Origin: Parapristionchus giblindavisi | Lineage: Eukaryota > Nematoda > Chromadorea > Rhabditida > Diplogasteridae | Assembly: GCA_943737045.1 (NCBI GenBank) | Contig: CALSFV010000046.1 | Location: 186,001-250,000, forward strand | Reading direction: 5' to 3' | DNA: 64,000 nt | Part shown: positions 36,884 through 49,700 of the stretch, one piece after another | How the letters are laid out: the number at the start of each line of letters is the position of its first letter | Numbering within the stretch: the stretch's first letter is position 1 | Made by a program: the position numbers and the translations under genes | Notes under the pieces: model-generated | Databases searched by the model: none | Seen by the model: only the letters and a program-made list of their open reading frames with translations | Told to the model about the DNA's origin: nothing

Positions 36884-37169
36884 CCCCATCTGGAAGGTAT
36901 TCTTTCGTTCCTTTGTGCCTGTTTGTGTGGATTCAATGTGTGTTATTGTATCCTCCTTCTTCTTCACGCCCTTAGTGCCTGACTTTTCTTGACATCATTG
37001 GGCTTCTTTATGTCTGCTGGTTCTGGCTTCTTTGCATTGCCTGTATCCTTAATATCTGTCTCCTTTATGTGGTCGGGTCACTATGTGGTTTTGCGTCTGT
37101 ATTCTTCGTGTCATCAGCAGGTTTCACCTCTGACTCCTTCTGATCGTTTGTCTTCCTTTTGTCGGCTGC
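36884..37169 (-). pseudogene. Mirror copy of the lysine/acidic-rich fragment
   Basis: Identical to 23113-23398 on the opposite strand except for the substitution at 36888, near the end of the last open stretch (CAGAAGGGG on the left, CAGATGGGG here, which changes a lysine codon to methionine). The same three frames and the same frame breaks are present, so the breaks predate the arm duplication or were copied between arms. Confidence 0.25.
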
Positions 37170-37821
37170 TTAAAAATGCTAGGAGAGAGAGTATGATAGA
37201 GAGGGATAGAAGATCAAAAAGTGTCACAGATTTAAGATAGATAGAGAAAAGAGTAGAAAGAGAAGGAAATATATAGAGAACTACAGTAGGAAGTATAGAG
37301 ATAAAGAGAGATGGTATAGAATGTAAATTAAGAGCAGCGCTCCTTTCCTGTGAGAGAACATGTCGAGTATAAGAGAATTATATGAAATAGATAATTAGAG
37401 ATAAGGATAATTAATAAGCTCTGCCATAAGACAATCAACCGGTCGCGGTCCTCAAAGGTTAGTCTACTGATTGCCAAATACTGTCAATTGGGTAATTTTA
37501 TCACTTGTTCGTTGATCTTATTGGATAATCATTAATTATGTTTACAATAATTATTATCGTTTCTACTATTGTATATAATGACTATTCCAAATTCATAGAG
37601 TTCTTTCGTTGCTAAAGAGAGCTGATTTGAATAGCTTTTCCATAACCATATGTTGTAGATGAGAGTGTTTGTACAAGAGGGAGAAGGTTCATATGGAGTC
37701 GCCTAATTTGACCACTTGATCCAATCGCGCAGATCGCTTATTATGTGCAATTTGTATATATCCATTTAATTTTCATCCACTTCTTATTGTTACTGAGGTC
37801 AGATCGAATAGCCTTTTCATG

Positions 37822-39267
37822 ACTATATGGTGTTTTGCGAGTGTTTGCAAATTTGAGAGTGTAAAGAAAGAGAAAGAGAGATGATCCATTCGCCCCACTA
37901 TTCATATCGCTTGTATATATTGCGAAATAGATGAAGAGAGTGAGTAGAAGAGCTAAAATGATTAACTATTTTTGTTCAAATCTCTCCTAAAGATATATAA
38001 AAAAAGCTAGGGTGAAGACACAGGGACTGAGAGATACTGTGAAAAGATGGAGATAGTAGAGATGTAGAGAAAGAAGATATAGAGAGGTAGAACAGCGCTT
38101 CCATTGCCATATGCTAAACAGATAAAGAGAGACAGAGATAGAGTATGCAAAAATGATAGAGCACAAAGGCAAAGACATGTATAGATGAGAGAGTTCAGAG
38201 AAAGAGAGTAATTAGTATATAATTAAAGAATGCCGAGATGCCGAGCAAGAGAGAGGGAGAGAGTATGCAAATGATGGAGAGTGACAAGATGTAGAGAAAA
38301 TTAGAGAGTGTATAAAATAGAGAGAGAGAGAGCAGAGAGATAGAAGGTCTGTTTGGAGCTAGCTATTCAAATGTGGATATTAAGAAACAGTTCGAGAGGG
38401 ATTACTGTAGCAATTCAAATTTCATATTTGACGAGAGTGGGTGAAAATGATAGAGAACAGAGAATTAGAGAAGTGGGAGAGAGAGCATTAGTAGATAAGA
38501 GAGCACAAAGATGCAGAGATAGTGAGAGAGTATGAAAAGGATGAAGAGGGGAGAGCAGCAGAGAACGGGGCCTTCGTTTCTCTCGGCAGAAGAGAGTATG
38601 AGAGAATGAGAGAGATTAAAGATGCAGAGGAAGGGAGAGAGTATGAGAAAATGAGATAGTACAGAAAGAGTAGGAAGTATACTGTAACTCTGGTCAAGTA
38701 CTGTATGCTTAGTATTAGTTCTTTTTAGCTATTCAAATTGGTATCTGATTCTTGTTATGTTTTGTTGCTAAAGAGAGAGAGAGAGAGGTAGAACAGCCTT
38801 CGCATGACCATATGGTGTGGTGATAGAGTATGTACCATAGAGAGAGTACATAGAGAGAGACGGTCAAATGACATAACCTTCAGATAATGCGAAATAGCAG
38901 AAGCGGGAGAGAATAGAGTATGCAAAAATGATAGAGCACAGAGAAAGAGAGAGAGAGTGTGCAAAAATGAGAGAGGTTAGAGACAGAGACATAGTATGTA
39001 AAGTGAGAGAGGGTAGAGTAAGAGGTTATAGAAAGAGAGATAGTGTGAGAAATTGAGAGAGGACAGAGGAGGAGAAAGAGTAGAAAGGATATTGTAGCAG
39101 AGAAAGGGAGAGAGTGTGAAAAATTAGAGAGTGCAGAGATAAAAAGAGTATACAATAAGAAAGAGTAATGAAAAGTGAGAGAGTATGAGAAATTGAGATT
39201 GAGAGAGAAGCAGAGAACGAGAGAGAGAGACAGAGTATGGAGTTGTTGTAGAGTAGAGGGGTGCAAC

Positions 39268-39317
<50 letters not shown>

Positions 39318-39764
39318 GGAGGGAGAGAGAGAGAGAGAGAGAGTATGTTATAGATGGAGAGGTTAGCGGTACGAAGAAGGGGAGAGAGAATATGGGAGAT
39401 TGAGCGAGGTTAGAGATGCAGAGCAAGGGAGAGAGAGTATGTAATGATGGAGAGATTAGTGATACGAAGAAGGAGAGAGATAATATGGGAGATTGAGAGA
39501 GGTTAGAGAAAGAGAGATAGTGTGCAAAATGAGAGAGGTTATAGAAAGAGAAAGAGTATGCAATATGAAAGAGAGCCGAAAAGTGAGAGAGCATGTAAAA
39601 GAAGGAGAGGTTAGAGATAAAGAGAGGAAGAGAGAGTATGTAAAAATGGAGAGGTTAGAGATACAGAGAGGGAGAGAGAGTATGAGACATTGAGAGAGAT
39701 TAGAGATGCAGAGAAATGGAGAGAGTATAGGAAATTGAGAGACATTAGAGATTCAGATGTGATA
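37822..39764 (-). repeat. Purine-rich degenerate minisatellite, right arm
   Basis: Reverse complement of 20520-22460, so the + strand is mostly A and G (GAGAGAGTATG, GTTAGAGATGCAGAG, AGAGAGGTTAGAG). The four CATATGG-motif copies lie inside or beside it at about 37640, 37820, 38107 and 38810. The open frames here are arginine/glutamate-rich and result from composition, not coding. Confidence 0.85.
39271..39343 (-). repeat. (AG)n microsatellite, right arm
   Basis: A 73-bp AG tract with a few GG interruptions, the partner of 20941-21011 and 2 bp longer. Confidence 0.95.
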
Positions 39765-39849
39765 TAATTAGGCTCCGCCCCTTACTCTTCATTTCTTTAT
39801 TATTTTTGTGTCGCGTGTGGTTGTGTTCTCTATTGCTCTGTCCGTGTGC

Positions 39850-39946
39850 GTGATTGCCTTTTGCTGATCGATTGTGGTGATCTTATCATTTGATCTATGA
39901 GATATCATTTGATCTTATAACTCTGATCGATTAAAAGGCTAATCAC
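39850..39946 (-). repeat. Dyad-rich block inside right arm
   Basis: Reverse complement of 20338-20434: TTGCCTTTTGCTGATCGATT at about 39854 faces AATCGATTAAAAGGCTAATC-type sequence near 39926-39946, with two copies of ATCATTTGATCT between. Confidence 0.6.
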
Positions 39947-39983
39947 TTTATCATACAGTTGTTTTTTGCTATTCATATTGTCC

Positions 39984-40416
39984 GTACGCAGTGGAGATTA
40001 CTTTTACCGCACTAGGGATGCCACCAGATGCTTCTCCCTCTCTCCTGTCTAGGCTGTCTCCCTCCCCTGCCTCTCCCTACCATTTCCCCCGTTGATTAAC
40101 TTACTCTGCCTCCCTCTATGCTTCTCCCTCCCTCTAGGCTTTTGTTTTTTGCCTCTCCCTATGCTGTCACAAATAATAAACTGATATGATTAATGAGGCT
40201 GTCAATAAGCTTTATTAATTAACTTCTCCCTCTCCCTACCCTGTCACTTTCCCTCTCCCTACCCTGTCACTTTCCCTCCCCCTACCCTGTCACTTTCCCT
40301 CCCCCTGCTCTGTCACTTTTTGATTGATGACCTGTCAAAAAATGATTAATGACCTGGCGGCATCCTTTGATCTTGGTAGTGCGGTAAAAGAGGCCTCCAT
40401 TGCGTACTATACTACT
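39984..40416 (-). repeat. End module of right arm: ~430-bp mini-foldback
   Basis: Reverse complement of 19868-20300, with inner inverted repeat 39984-40026 (GTACGCAGTGGAG ... GGATGCCACCA) and outer 40355-40407 (TGGCGGCATCC ... TCCATTGCGTAC). No difference from the left module was seen. Its last base, 40416, abuts the right target-site duplication. Confidence 0.75.
40225..40316 (-). repeat. Four 23-bp C-rich iterons, right arm
   Basis: Mirror of 19968-20059; on the + strand each unit reads CCCTACCCTGTCACTTT within a C-rich run. The G-rich strand here is the minus strand, so both element ends present the same strand polarity relative to their terminus. Confidence 0.9.
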
Positions 40417-40422
40417 GTGACC
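40417..40422. repeat. Target-site duplication, right copy (GTGACC)
   Basis: Follows directly after CGTACTATACTACT and is followed by GCTTTTCAGGAATGG, the normal continuation of the satellite monomer. It matches 19862-19867. The preceding T on both sides would allow a 7-bp reading, but the terminal symmetry of the element favours 6 bp. Confidence 0.93.
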
Positions 40423-43400
40423 GCTTTTCAGGAATGGAAAAGTGTATCGTATTCAGATTTTTTTGCTCTTTCACATGGTATACGACACGATAGGTATCGT
40501 TGCCATTTTCACATTTCACAAGTAATTTTTATCATATAAGAGTAAAAGCTACTTTTGTACTTCGGCCATTGTGTCGACCGTAAAATAATACGGTTCGACA
40601 TGAGCTGAAGAGTGTACGATTCAGAATTTTTTTCTCTTTCACATGGTATATGACACGATTAGTATAGTTGATAATTTGACTTGTCATGAATTGTTTTGAA
40701 GCGAAAATGCAAAGAGTACTGGAAGATAATTTAGCATTTTGGCCTATGTGACCTCTTTTCAGAAATGGAAAAGTGATCGTATTCAGATTTTTTTTGCTCT
40801 TTCACATGGTATACGACACGATAGGTATCGTTGCCATTTTCACATTTAACAAGTAATTTTTATCATATAAGAGTAAAAGCTACTTTTGTACTTCGGCCAT
40901 TGTGTCGACCGTAAAATAATACGGTTCGACATGAGCTGAAGAGTGTACGATTCAGAATTTTTTTCTCTTTCACATGGTATATGACACGATTAGTATCGTT
41001 GACAATTTGACTTGTCATGAATTGTTTTGTAGCGAAAATGCAAAGAGTACTGGAAGATAATTTAGCATTTTGGCCTATGTGACCGCTTTTCAGGAATGGA
41101 AAAGTGTATCGTATTCAGATTTTTTTGCTCTTTCACATGGTATACGACACGATAGGTATCGTTGCCATTTTCACATTTCACAAGTATTTTTTATCATATA
41201 AGAGTAAAAGCTACTTTTGTACTTCGGCCATTGTGTCGACCGTAAAATAATACGGTTCGACATGAGCTGAAGAGTGTACGATTCAGATTTTTTTTCTCTT
41301 TCACATGGTATATGACACGATTAGTATCGTTGACAATTTGACTTGTCATGAATTGTTTTGTAGCGAAAATGCAAAGAGTACTGGAAGATAATTTAGCATT
41401 TTGGCCTATGTGACCGCTTTTCAGGAATGGAAAAGTGTATCGTATTCAGATTTTTTTGCTCTTTCACATGGTATACGACACGATAGGTATCGTTGCCATT
41501 TTCACATTTCACAAGTAATTTTTATCATATAAGAGTAAAAGCTACTTTTGTACTTCGGCCATTGTGTCGACCGTAAAATAATACGGTTCGACATGAGCTG
41601 AAGAGTGTACGATTCAGAATTTTTTTCTCTTTCACATGGTATCTGACACGATTAGTATCGTTGATAATTTGACTTGTCATGAATTGTTTTGTAGCGAAAA
41701 TGCAAAGAGTACTGGAAGATAATTTAGCATTTTGGCATATGTGACCGATTTCAGGAATGGAAAAGTGTATCGTATTCAGATTTTTTTGCTCTTTCACATG
41801 GTATACGACACGATAGGTATCGTTGCCATTTTCACATTTCACAAGTAATTTTTATCATATAAGAGTAAAAGCTACTTTTGTACTTCGGCCATTGTGTCGA
41901 CCGTAAAATAATACGGTTCGACATGAGCTGAAGAGTGTACGATTCAGAATTTTTTTCTCTTTCACATGGTATATGACACGATTAGTATCGTTGACAATTT
42001 GACTTGTCATGAATTGTTTTGTAGCGAAAATGCAAAGAGTACTGGAAGATAATTTAGCATTTTGGCCTATGTGACCGCTTTTCAGGAATGGAAAAGTGTA
42101 TCGTATTCAGATTTTTTTGCTCTTTCACATGGTATACGACACGATAGGTATCGTTGCCATTTTCACATTTCACAAGTAATTTTTATCATATAAGAGTAAA
42201 AGCTACTTTTGTACTTCGGCCATTGTGTCGACCGTAAAATAATACGGTTCGACATGAGCTGAAGAGTGTACGATTCAGAATTTTTTTCTCTTTCACATGG
42301 TATATGACACGATTAGTATAGTTGATAATTTGACTTGTCATGAATTGTTTTGAAGCGAAAATGCAAAGAGTACTGGAAGATAATTTAGCATTTTGGCCTA
42401 TGTGACCTCTTTTCAGGAATGGAAAAGTGATCGTATTCAGATTTTTTTGCTCTTTCACATGGTATACGACACGATAGGTATCGTTGCCATTTTCACATTT
42501 AACAAGTAATTTTTATCATATAAGAGTAAAAGCTACTTTTGTACTTCGGCCATTGTGTCGACCGTAAAATAATACGGTTCGACATGAGCTGAAGAGTGTA
42601 CGATTCAGAATTTTTTTCTCTTTCACATGGTATATGACACGATTAGTATCGTTGACAATTTGACTTGTCATGAATTGTTTTGTAGCGAAAATGCAAAGAG
42701 TACTGGAAGATAATTTAGCATTTTGGCCTATGTGACCGCTTTTCAGGAATGGAAAAGTGTATCGTATTCAGATTTTTTTGCTCTTTCACATGGTATACGA
42801 CACGATAGGTATCGTTGCCATTTTCACATTTCACAAGTATTTTTTATCATATAAGAGTAAAAGCTACTTTTGTACTTCGGCCATTGTGTCGACCGTAAAA
42901 TAATACGGTTCGACATGAGCTGAAGAGTGTACGATTCAGAATTTTTTTCTCTTTCACATGGTATATGACACGATTAGTATCGTTGACAATTTGACTTGTC
43001 ATGAATTGTTTTGTAGCGAAAATGCAAAGAGTACTGGAAGATAATTTAGCATTTTGGCCTATGTGACCGCTTTTCAGGAATGGAAAAGTGTATCGTATTC
43101 AGATTTTTTTGCTCTTTCACATGGTATACGACACGATAGGTATCGTTGCCATTTTCACATTTCACAAGTAATTTTTATCATATAAGAGTAAAAGCTACTT
43201 TTGTACTTCGGCCATTGTGTCGACCGTAAAATAATACGGTTCGACATGAGCTGAAGAGTGTACGATTCAGAATTTTTTTCTCTTTCACATGGTATATGAC
43301 ACGATTAGTATCGTTGACAATTTGACTTGTCATGAATTGTTTTGTAGCGAAAATGCAAAGAGTACTGGAAGATAATTTAGCATTTTGGCCTATGAGACCG

Positions 43401-44900
43401 CTTTTCAGGAATGGAAAAGTGTATCGTATTCAGATTTTTTTGCTCTTTCACATGGTATACGACACGATAGGTATCGTTGCCATTTTCACATTTCACAAGT
43501 AATTTTTATCATATAAGAGTAAAAGCTACTTTTGTACTTCGGCCATTGTGTCGACCGTAAAATAATACGGTTCGACATGAGCTGAAGAGTGTACGATTCA
43601 GAATTTTTTTCTCTTTCACATGGTATATGACACGATTAGTATCGTTGACAATTTGACTTGTCATGAATTGTTTTGTAGCGAAAATGCAAAGAGTACTGGA
43701 AGATAATTTAGCATTTTGGCCTATGTGACCGCTTTTCAGGAATGGAAAGTGTATCGTATTCAGATTTTTTGCTCTTTCACATGGTATACGACACGATAGG
43801 TATCGTTGCCATTTTCACATTTCACAAGTAATTTTTATCATATAAGAGTAAAAGCTACTTTTGTACTTCGGCCATTGTGTCGACCGTAAAATAATACGGT
43901 TCGACATGAGCTGAAGAGTGTACGATTCAGAATTTTTTTCTCTTTCACATGGTATATGACACGATTAGTATAGTTGATAATTTGACTTGTCATGAATTGT
44001 TTTGAAGCGAAAATGCAAAGAGTACTGGAAGATAATTTAGCATTTTGGCCTATGTGACCTCTTTTCAGGAATGGAAAAGTGATCGTATTCAGATTTTTTT
44101 TGCTCTTTCACATGGTATACGACACGATAGGTATCGTTGCCATTTTCACATTTAACAAGTAATTTTTATCATATAAGAGTAAAAGCTACTTTTGTACTTC
44201 GGCCATTGTGTCGACCGTAAAATAATACGGTTCGACATGAGCTGAAGAGTGTACGATTCAGAATTTTTTTCTCTTTCACATGGTATATGACACGATTAGT
44301 ATCGTTGACAATTTGACTTGTCATGAATTGTTTTGTAGCGAAAATGCAAAGAGTACTGGAAGATAATTTAGCATTTTGGCCTATGTGACCGCTTCTCAGG
44401 AATGGAAAAGTGTATCGTATTCAGATTTTTTGCTCTTTCACATGGTATACGACACGATAGGTATCGTTGCCATTTTCACATTTCACAAGTATTTTTTATC
44501 ATATAAGAGTAAAAGCTACTTTTGTACTTCGGCCATTGTGTCGACCGTAAAATAATACGGTTCGACATGAGCTGAAGAGTGTACGATTCAGAATTTTTTT
44601 CTCTTTCACATGGTATATGACACGATTAGTATCGTTGACAATTTGACTTGTCATGAATTGTTTTGTAGCGAAAATGCAAAGAGTACTGGAAGATAATTTA
44701 GCATTTTGGCCTATGTGACCGCTTTTCAGGTATGGAAAAGTGTATCGTATTCAGATTTTTTTGCTCTTTCACATGGTATACGACACGATAGGTATCGTTG
44801 CCATTTTCACATTTCACAAGTAATTTTTATCATATAAGAGTAAAAGCTACTTTTGTACTTCGGCCATTGTGTCGACCGTAAAATAATACGGTTCGACATG
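40423..44900. repeat. Five-monomer higher-order repeat next to the insertion
   Basis: The marker AGTATAGTTGATAATT occurs at 40661, 42315 and 43967 (spacing 1654 and 1652 bp). ATTTAACAAGTAA and CAAGTATTTTTTATC recur at the same period (about 41186, 42838, 44490 for the latter). I saw none of these markers in 1-19867. Confidence 0.75.
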
Positions 44901-46730
44901 AGCTGAAGAGTGTACGATTCAGAATTTTTTTCTCTTTCACATGGTATATGACACGATTAGTATCGTTGACAATTTGACTTGTCATGAATTGTTTTGTAGC
45001 GAAAATGCAAAGAGTACTGGAAGATAATTTAGCATTTTGGCCTATGTGACCGCTTTTCAGGAATGGAAAAGTGTATCGTATTCAGATTTTTTTGCTCTTT
45101 CACATGGTATACGACACGATAGGTATCGTTGCCATTTTCACATTTCACAAGTAATTTTTATCATATAAGAGTAAAAGCTACTTTTGTACTTCGGCCATTG
45201 TGTCGACCGTAAAATAATACGGTTCGACATGAGCTGAAGAGTGTACGATTCAGAATTTTTTTCTCTTTCACATGGTATATGACACGATTAGTATCGTTGA
45301 CAATTTGACTTGTCATGAATTGTTTTGTAGCGAAAATGCAAAGAGTACTGGAAGATAATTTAGCATTTTGGCCTATGTGACCGCTTTTCAGGAATGGAAA
45401 AGTGTATCGTATTCAGATTTTTTTGCTCTTTCACATGGTATACGACACGATAGGTATCGTTGCCATTTTCACATTTCACAAGTAATTTTTATCATATAAG
45501 AGTAAAAGCTACTTTTGTACTTCGGCCATTGTGTCGACCGTAAAATAATACGGTTCGACATGAGCTGAAGAGTGTACGATTCAGAATTTTTTTCTCTTTC
45601 ACATGGTATATGACACGATTAGTATCGTTGACAATTTGACTTGTCATGAATTGTTTTGTAGCGAAAATGCAAAGAGTACTGGAAGATAATTTAGCATTTT
45701 GGCCTATGTGACCGCTTTTCAGGAATGGAAAAGTGTATCGTATTCAGATTTTTTTGCTCTTTCACATGGTATACGACACGATAGGTATCGTTGCCATTTT
45801 CACATTTCACAAGTAATTTTTATCATATAAGAGTAAAAGCTACTTTTGTACTTCGGCCATTGTGTCGACCGTAAAATAATACGGTTCGACATGAGCTGAA
45901 GAGTGTACGATTCAGAATTTTTTTCTCTTTCACATGGTATATGACACGATTAGTATCGTTGACAATTTGACTTGTCATGAATTGTTTTGTAGCGAAAATG
46001 CAAAGAGTACTGGAAGATAATTTAGCATTTTGGCCTATGTGACCGCTTTTCAGGAATGGAAAAGTGTATCGTATTCAGATTTTTTTGCTCTTTCACATGG
46101 TATACGACACGATAGGTATCGTTGCCATTTTCACATTTCACAAGTAATTTTTATCATATAAGAGTAAAAGCTACTTTTGTACTTCGGCCATTGTGTCGAC
46201 CGTAAAATAATACGGTTCGACATGAGCTGAAGAGTGTACGATTCAGAATTTTTTTCTCTTTCACATGGTATATGACACGATTAGTATCGTTGACAATTTG
46301 ACTTGTCATGAATTGTTTTGTAGCGAAAATGCAAAGAGTACTGGAAGATAATTTAGCATTTTGGCCTATGTGACCGCTTTTCAGGAATGGAAAAGTGTAT
46401 CGTATTCAGATTTTTTTGCTCTTTCACATGGTATACGACACGATAGGTATCGTTGCCATTTTCACATTTCACAAGTAATTTTTATCATATAAGAGTAAAA
46501 GCTACTTTTGTACTTCGGCCATTGTGTCGACCGTAAAATAATACGGTTCGACATGAGCTGAAGAGTGTACGATTCAGAATTTTTTTCTCTTTCACATGGT
46601 ATATGACACGATTAGTATCGTTGACAATTTGACTTGTCATGAATTGTTTTGTAGCGAAAATGCAAAGAGTACTGGAAGATAATTTAGCATTTTGGCCTAT
46701 GTGACCGCTTTTCAGGAATGGAAAAGTGTA
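44750..46730. repeat. Run of about six near-identical monomers
   Basis: Successive units starting near 45050, 45381, 45712, 46043 and 46374 read the same, at exactly 331-bp spacing, all of the CCGCTTTTCAGG / GTGTATCG / TATATGACACG / GTTGACAATT type. The markers GCTTCTCAGG, CAAGTATTTTTTATC and CAGGTATGG occur together at 44.39-44.73 kb and again at 47.04-47.38 kb, framing this run by about 2.65 kb (eight units). Confidence 0.65.
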
Positions 46731-49700
46731 TCGTATTCAGATTTTTTGCTCTTTCACATGGTATACGACACGATAGGTATCGTTGCCATTTTCACATTTC
46801 ACAAGTAATTTTTATCATATAAGAGTAAAAGCTACTTTTGTACTTCGGCCATTGTGTCGACCGTAAAATAATACGGTTCGACATGAGCTGAAGAGTGTAC
46901 GATTCAGAATTTTTTTCTCTTTCACATGGTATATGACACGATTAGTATCGTTGACAATTTGACTTGTCATGAATTGTTTTGTAGCGAAAATGCAAAGAGT
47001 ACTGGAAGATAATTTAGCATTTTGGCCTATGTGACCGCTTCTCAGGAATGGAAAAGTGTATCGTATTCAGATTTTTTTGCTCTTTCACATGGTATACGAC
47101 ACGATAGGTATCGTTGCCATTTTCACATTTCACAAGTATTTTTTATCATATAAGAGTAAAAGCTACTTTTGTACTTCGGCCATTGTGTCGACCGTAAAAT
47201 AATACGGTTCGACATGAGCTGAAGAGTGTACGATTCAGAATTTTTTTCTCTTTCACATGGTATATGACACGATTAGTATCGTTGACAATTTGACTTGTCA
47301 TGAATTGTTTTGTAGCGAAAATGCAAAGAGTACTGGAAGATAATTTAGCATTTTGGCCTATGTGACCGCTTTTCAGGTATGGAAAAGTGTATCGTATTCA
47401 GATTTTTTTGCTCTTTCACATGGTATACGACACGATAGGTATCGTTGCCATTTTCACATTTCACAAGTAATTTTTATCATATAAGAGTAAAAGCTACTTT
47501 TGTACTTCGGCCATTGTGTCGACCGTAAAATAATACGGTTCGACATGAGCTGAAGAGTGTACGATTCAGAATTTTTTTCTCTTTCACATGGTATATGACA
47601 CGATTAGTATCGTTGACAATTTGACTTGTCATGAATTGTTTTGTAGCGAAAATGCAAAGAGTACTGGAAGATAATTTAGCATTTTGGCCTATGTGACCGC
47701 TTTTCAGGAATGGAAAAGTGTATCGTATTCAGATTTTTTTGCTCTTTCACATGGTATACGACACGATAGGTATCGTTGCCATTTTCACATTTCACAAGTA
47801 ATTTTTATCATATAAGAGTAAAAGCTACTTTTGTACTTCGGCCATTGTGTCGACCGTAAAATAATACGGTTCGACATGAGCTGAAGAGTGTACGATTCAG
47901 AATTTTTTTCTCTTTCACATGGTATCTGACACGATTAGTATCGTTGATAATTTGACTTGTCATGAATTGTTTTGTAGCGAAAATGCAAAGAGTACTGGAA
48001 GATAATTTAGCATTTTGGCATATGTGACCGATTTCAGGAATGGAAAAGTGTATCGTATTCAGATTTTTTTGCTCTTTCACATGGTATACGACACGATAGG
48101 TATCGTTGCCATTTTCACATTTCACAAGTAATTTTTATCATATAAGAGTAAAAGCTACTTTTGTACTTCGGCCATTGTGTCGACCGTAAAATAATACGGT
48201 TCGACATGAGCTGAAGAGTGTACGATTCAGAATTTTTTTCTCTTTCACATGGTATATGACACGATTAGTATCGTTGACAATTTGACTTGTCATGAATTGT
48301 TTTGTAGCGAAAATGCAAAGAGTACTGGAAGATAATTTAGCATTTTGGCCTATGTGACCGCTTTTCAGGAATGGAAAAGTGTATCGTATTCAGATTTTTT
48401 TGCTCTTTCACATGGTATACGACACGATAGGTATCGTTGCCATTTTCACATTTCACAAGTAATTTTTATCATATAAGAGTAAAAGCTACTTTTGTACTTC
48501 GGCCATTGTGTCGACCGTAAAATAATACGGTTCGACATGAGCTGAAGAGTGTACGATTCAGAATTTTTTTCTCTTTCACATGGTATATGACACGATTAGT
48601 ATCGTTGACAATTTGACTTGTCATGAATTGTTTTGTAGCGAAAATGCAAAGAGTACTGGAAGATAATTTAGCATTTTGGCCTATGTGACCGCTTTTCAGG
48701 AATGGAAAAGTGTATCGTATTCAGATTTTTTTGCTCTTTCACATGGTATACGACACGATAGGTATCGTTGCCATTTTCACATTTCACAAGTAATTTTTAT
48801 CATATAAGAGTAAAAGCTACTTTTGTACTTCGGCCATTGTGTCGACCGTAAAATAATACGGTTCGACATGAGCTGAAGAGTGTACGATTCAGAATTTTTT
48901 TCTCTTTCACATGGTATATGACACGATTAGTATCGTTGACAATTTGACTTGTCATGAATTGTTTTGTAGCGAAAATGCAAAGAGTACTGGAAGATAATTT
49001 AGCATTTTGGCCTATGTGACCGCTTTTCAGGAATGGAAAAGTGTATCGTATTCAGATTTTTTTGCTCTTTCACATGGTATACGACACGATAGGTATCGTT
49101 GCCATTTTCACATTTCACAAGTAATTTTTATCATATAAGAGTAAAAGCTACTTTTGTACTTCGGCCATTGTGTCGACCGTAAAATAATACGGTTCGACAT
49201 GAGCTGAAGAGTGTACGATTCAGAATTTTTTTCTCTTTCACATGGTATATGACACGATTAGTATCGTAGACAATTTGACTTGTCATGAATTGTTTTGTAG
49301 CGAAAATGCAAAGAGTACTGGAAGATAATTTAGCATTTTGGCCTATGTGACCGCTTTTCAGGAATGGAAAAGTGTATCGTATTCAGATTTTTTTGCTCTT
49401 TCACATGGTATACGACACGATAGGTATCGTTGCCATTTTCACATTTCACAAGTAATTTTTATCATATAAGAGTAAAAGCTACTTTTGTACTTCGGCCATT
49501 GTGTCGACCGTAAAATAATACGGTTCGACATGAGCTGAAGAGTGTACGATTCAGAATTTTTTTCTCTTTCACATGGTATATGACACGATTAGTATAGTTG
49601 ATAATTTGACTTGTCATGAATTGTTTTGAAGCGAAAATGCAAAGAGTACTGGAAGATAATTTAGCATTTTGGCCTATGTGACCTCTTTTCAGGAATGGAA

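Larger units (their letters stand above)
19868..40416. mobile_element. 20.5-kb palindromic foldback element with ~9.6-kb terminal inverted repeats
   Basis: A discrete insertion in the satellite with a 6-bp target duplication on both sides. The first 14 bases AGTAGTATAGTACG and the last 14 CGTACTATACTACT are exact reverse complements. Inverted pairing runs from 19868/40416 to 29441/30842; only the middle 1,400 bp is unpaired. No transposase, integrase, DNA polymerase, ATPase, protease or capsid gene is recognisable, so it looks non-autonomous. A 6-bp duplication, an element of about 20 kb and AG...CT ends are shared with Polinton/Maverick elements, but inverted repeats of this length are far beyond the usual, and no Polinton gene is present. 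Other DNA-transposon or foldback origins remain open. It could also have arisen by head-to-head inverted duplication of a smaller element. Confidence 0.85.
30842..40416 (-). repeat. Right terminal inverted repeat arm
   Basis: Reverse complement of 19868-29441, 9,575 bp. Every element described in the left arm recurs here in mirror order: inner AT-rich part 30842-33193, diverged repeat pair about 33194-33999, AT-rich 34000-35255, second repeat pair 35256-36012, AT-rich 36013-36883, charged coding-like fragment 36884-37169, AT-rich 37170-37561, and CT/GA tract to 39764. Differences from the left arm are confined to about four substitutions and four small indels that I could see. Confidence 0.95.

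Noticed and set aside
19868..40416. Pure assembly artefact (mirrored contig)
   Set aside because: Not fully excludable, but the 6-bp target duplication, the unpaired 1.4-kb centre, and arm-specific substitutions and indels are hard to produce by a mirroring error. Read-level checking would settle it.
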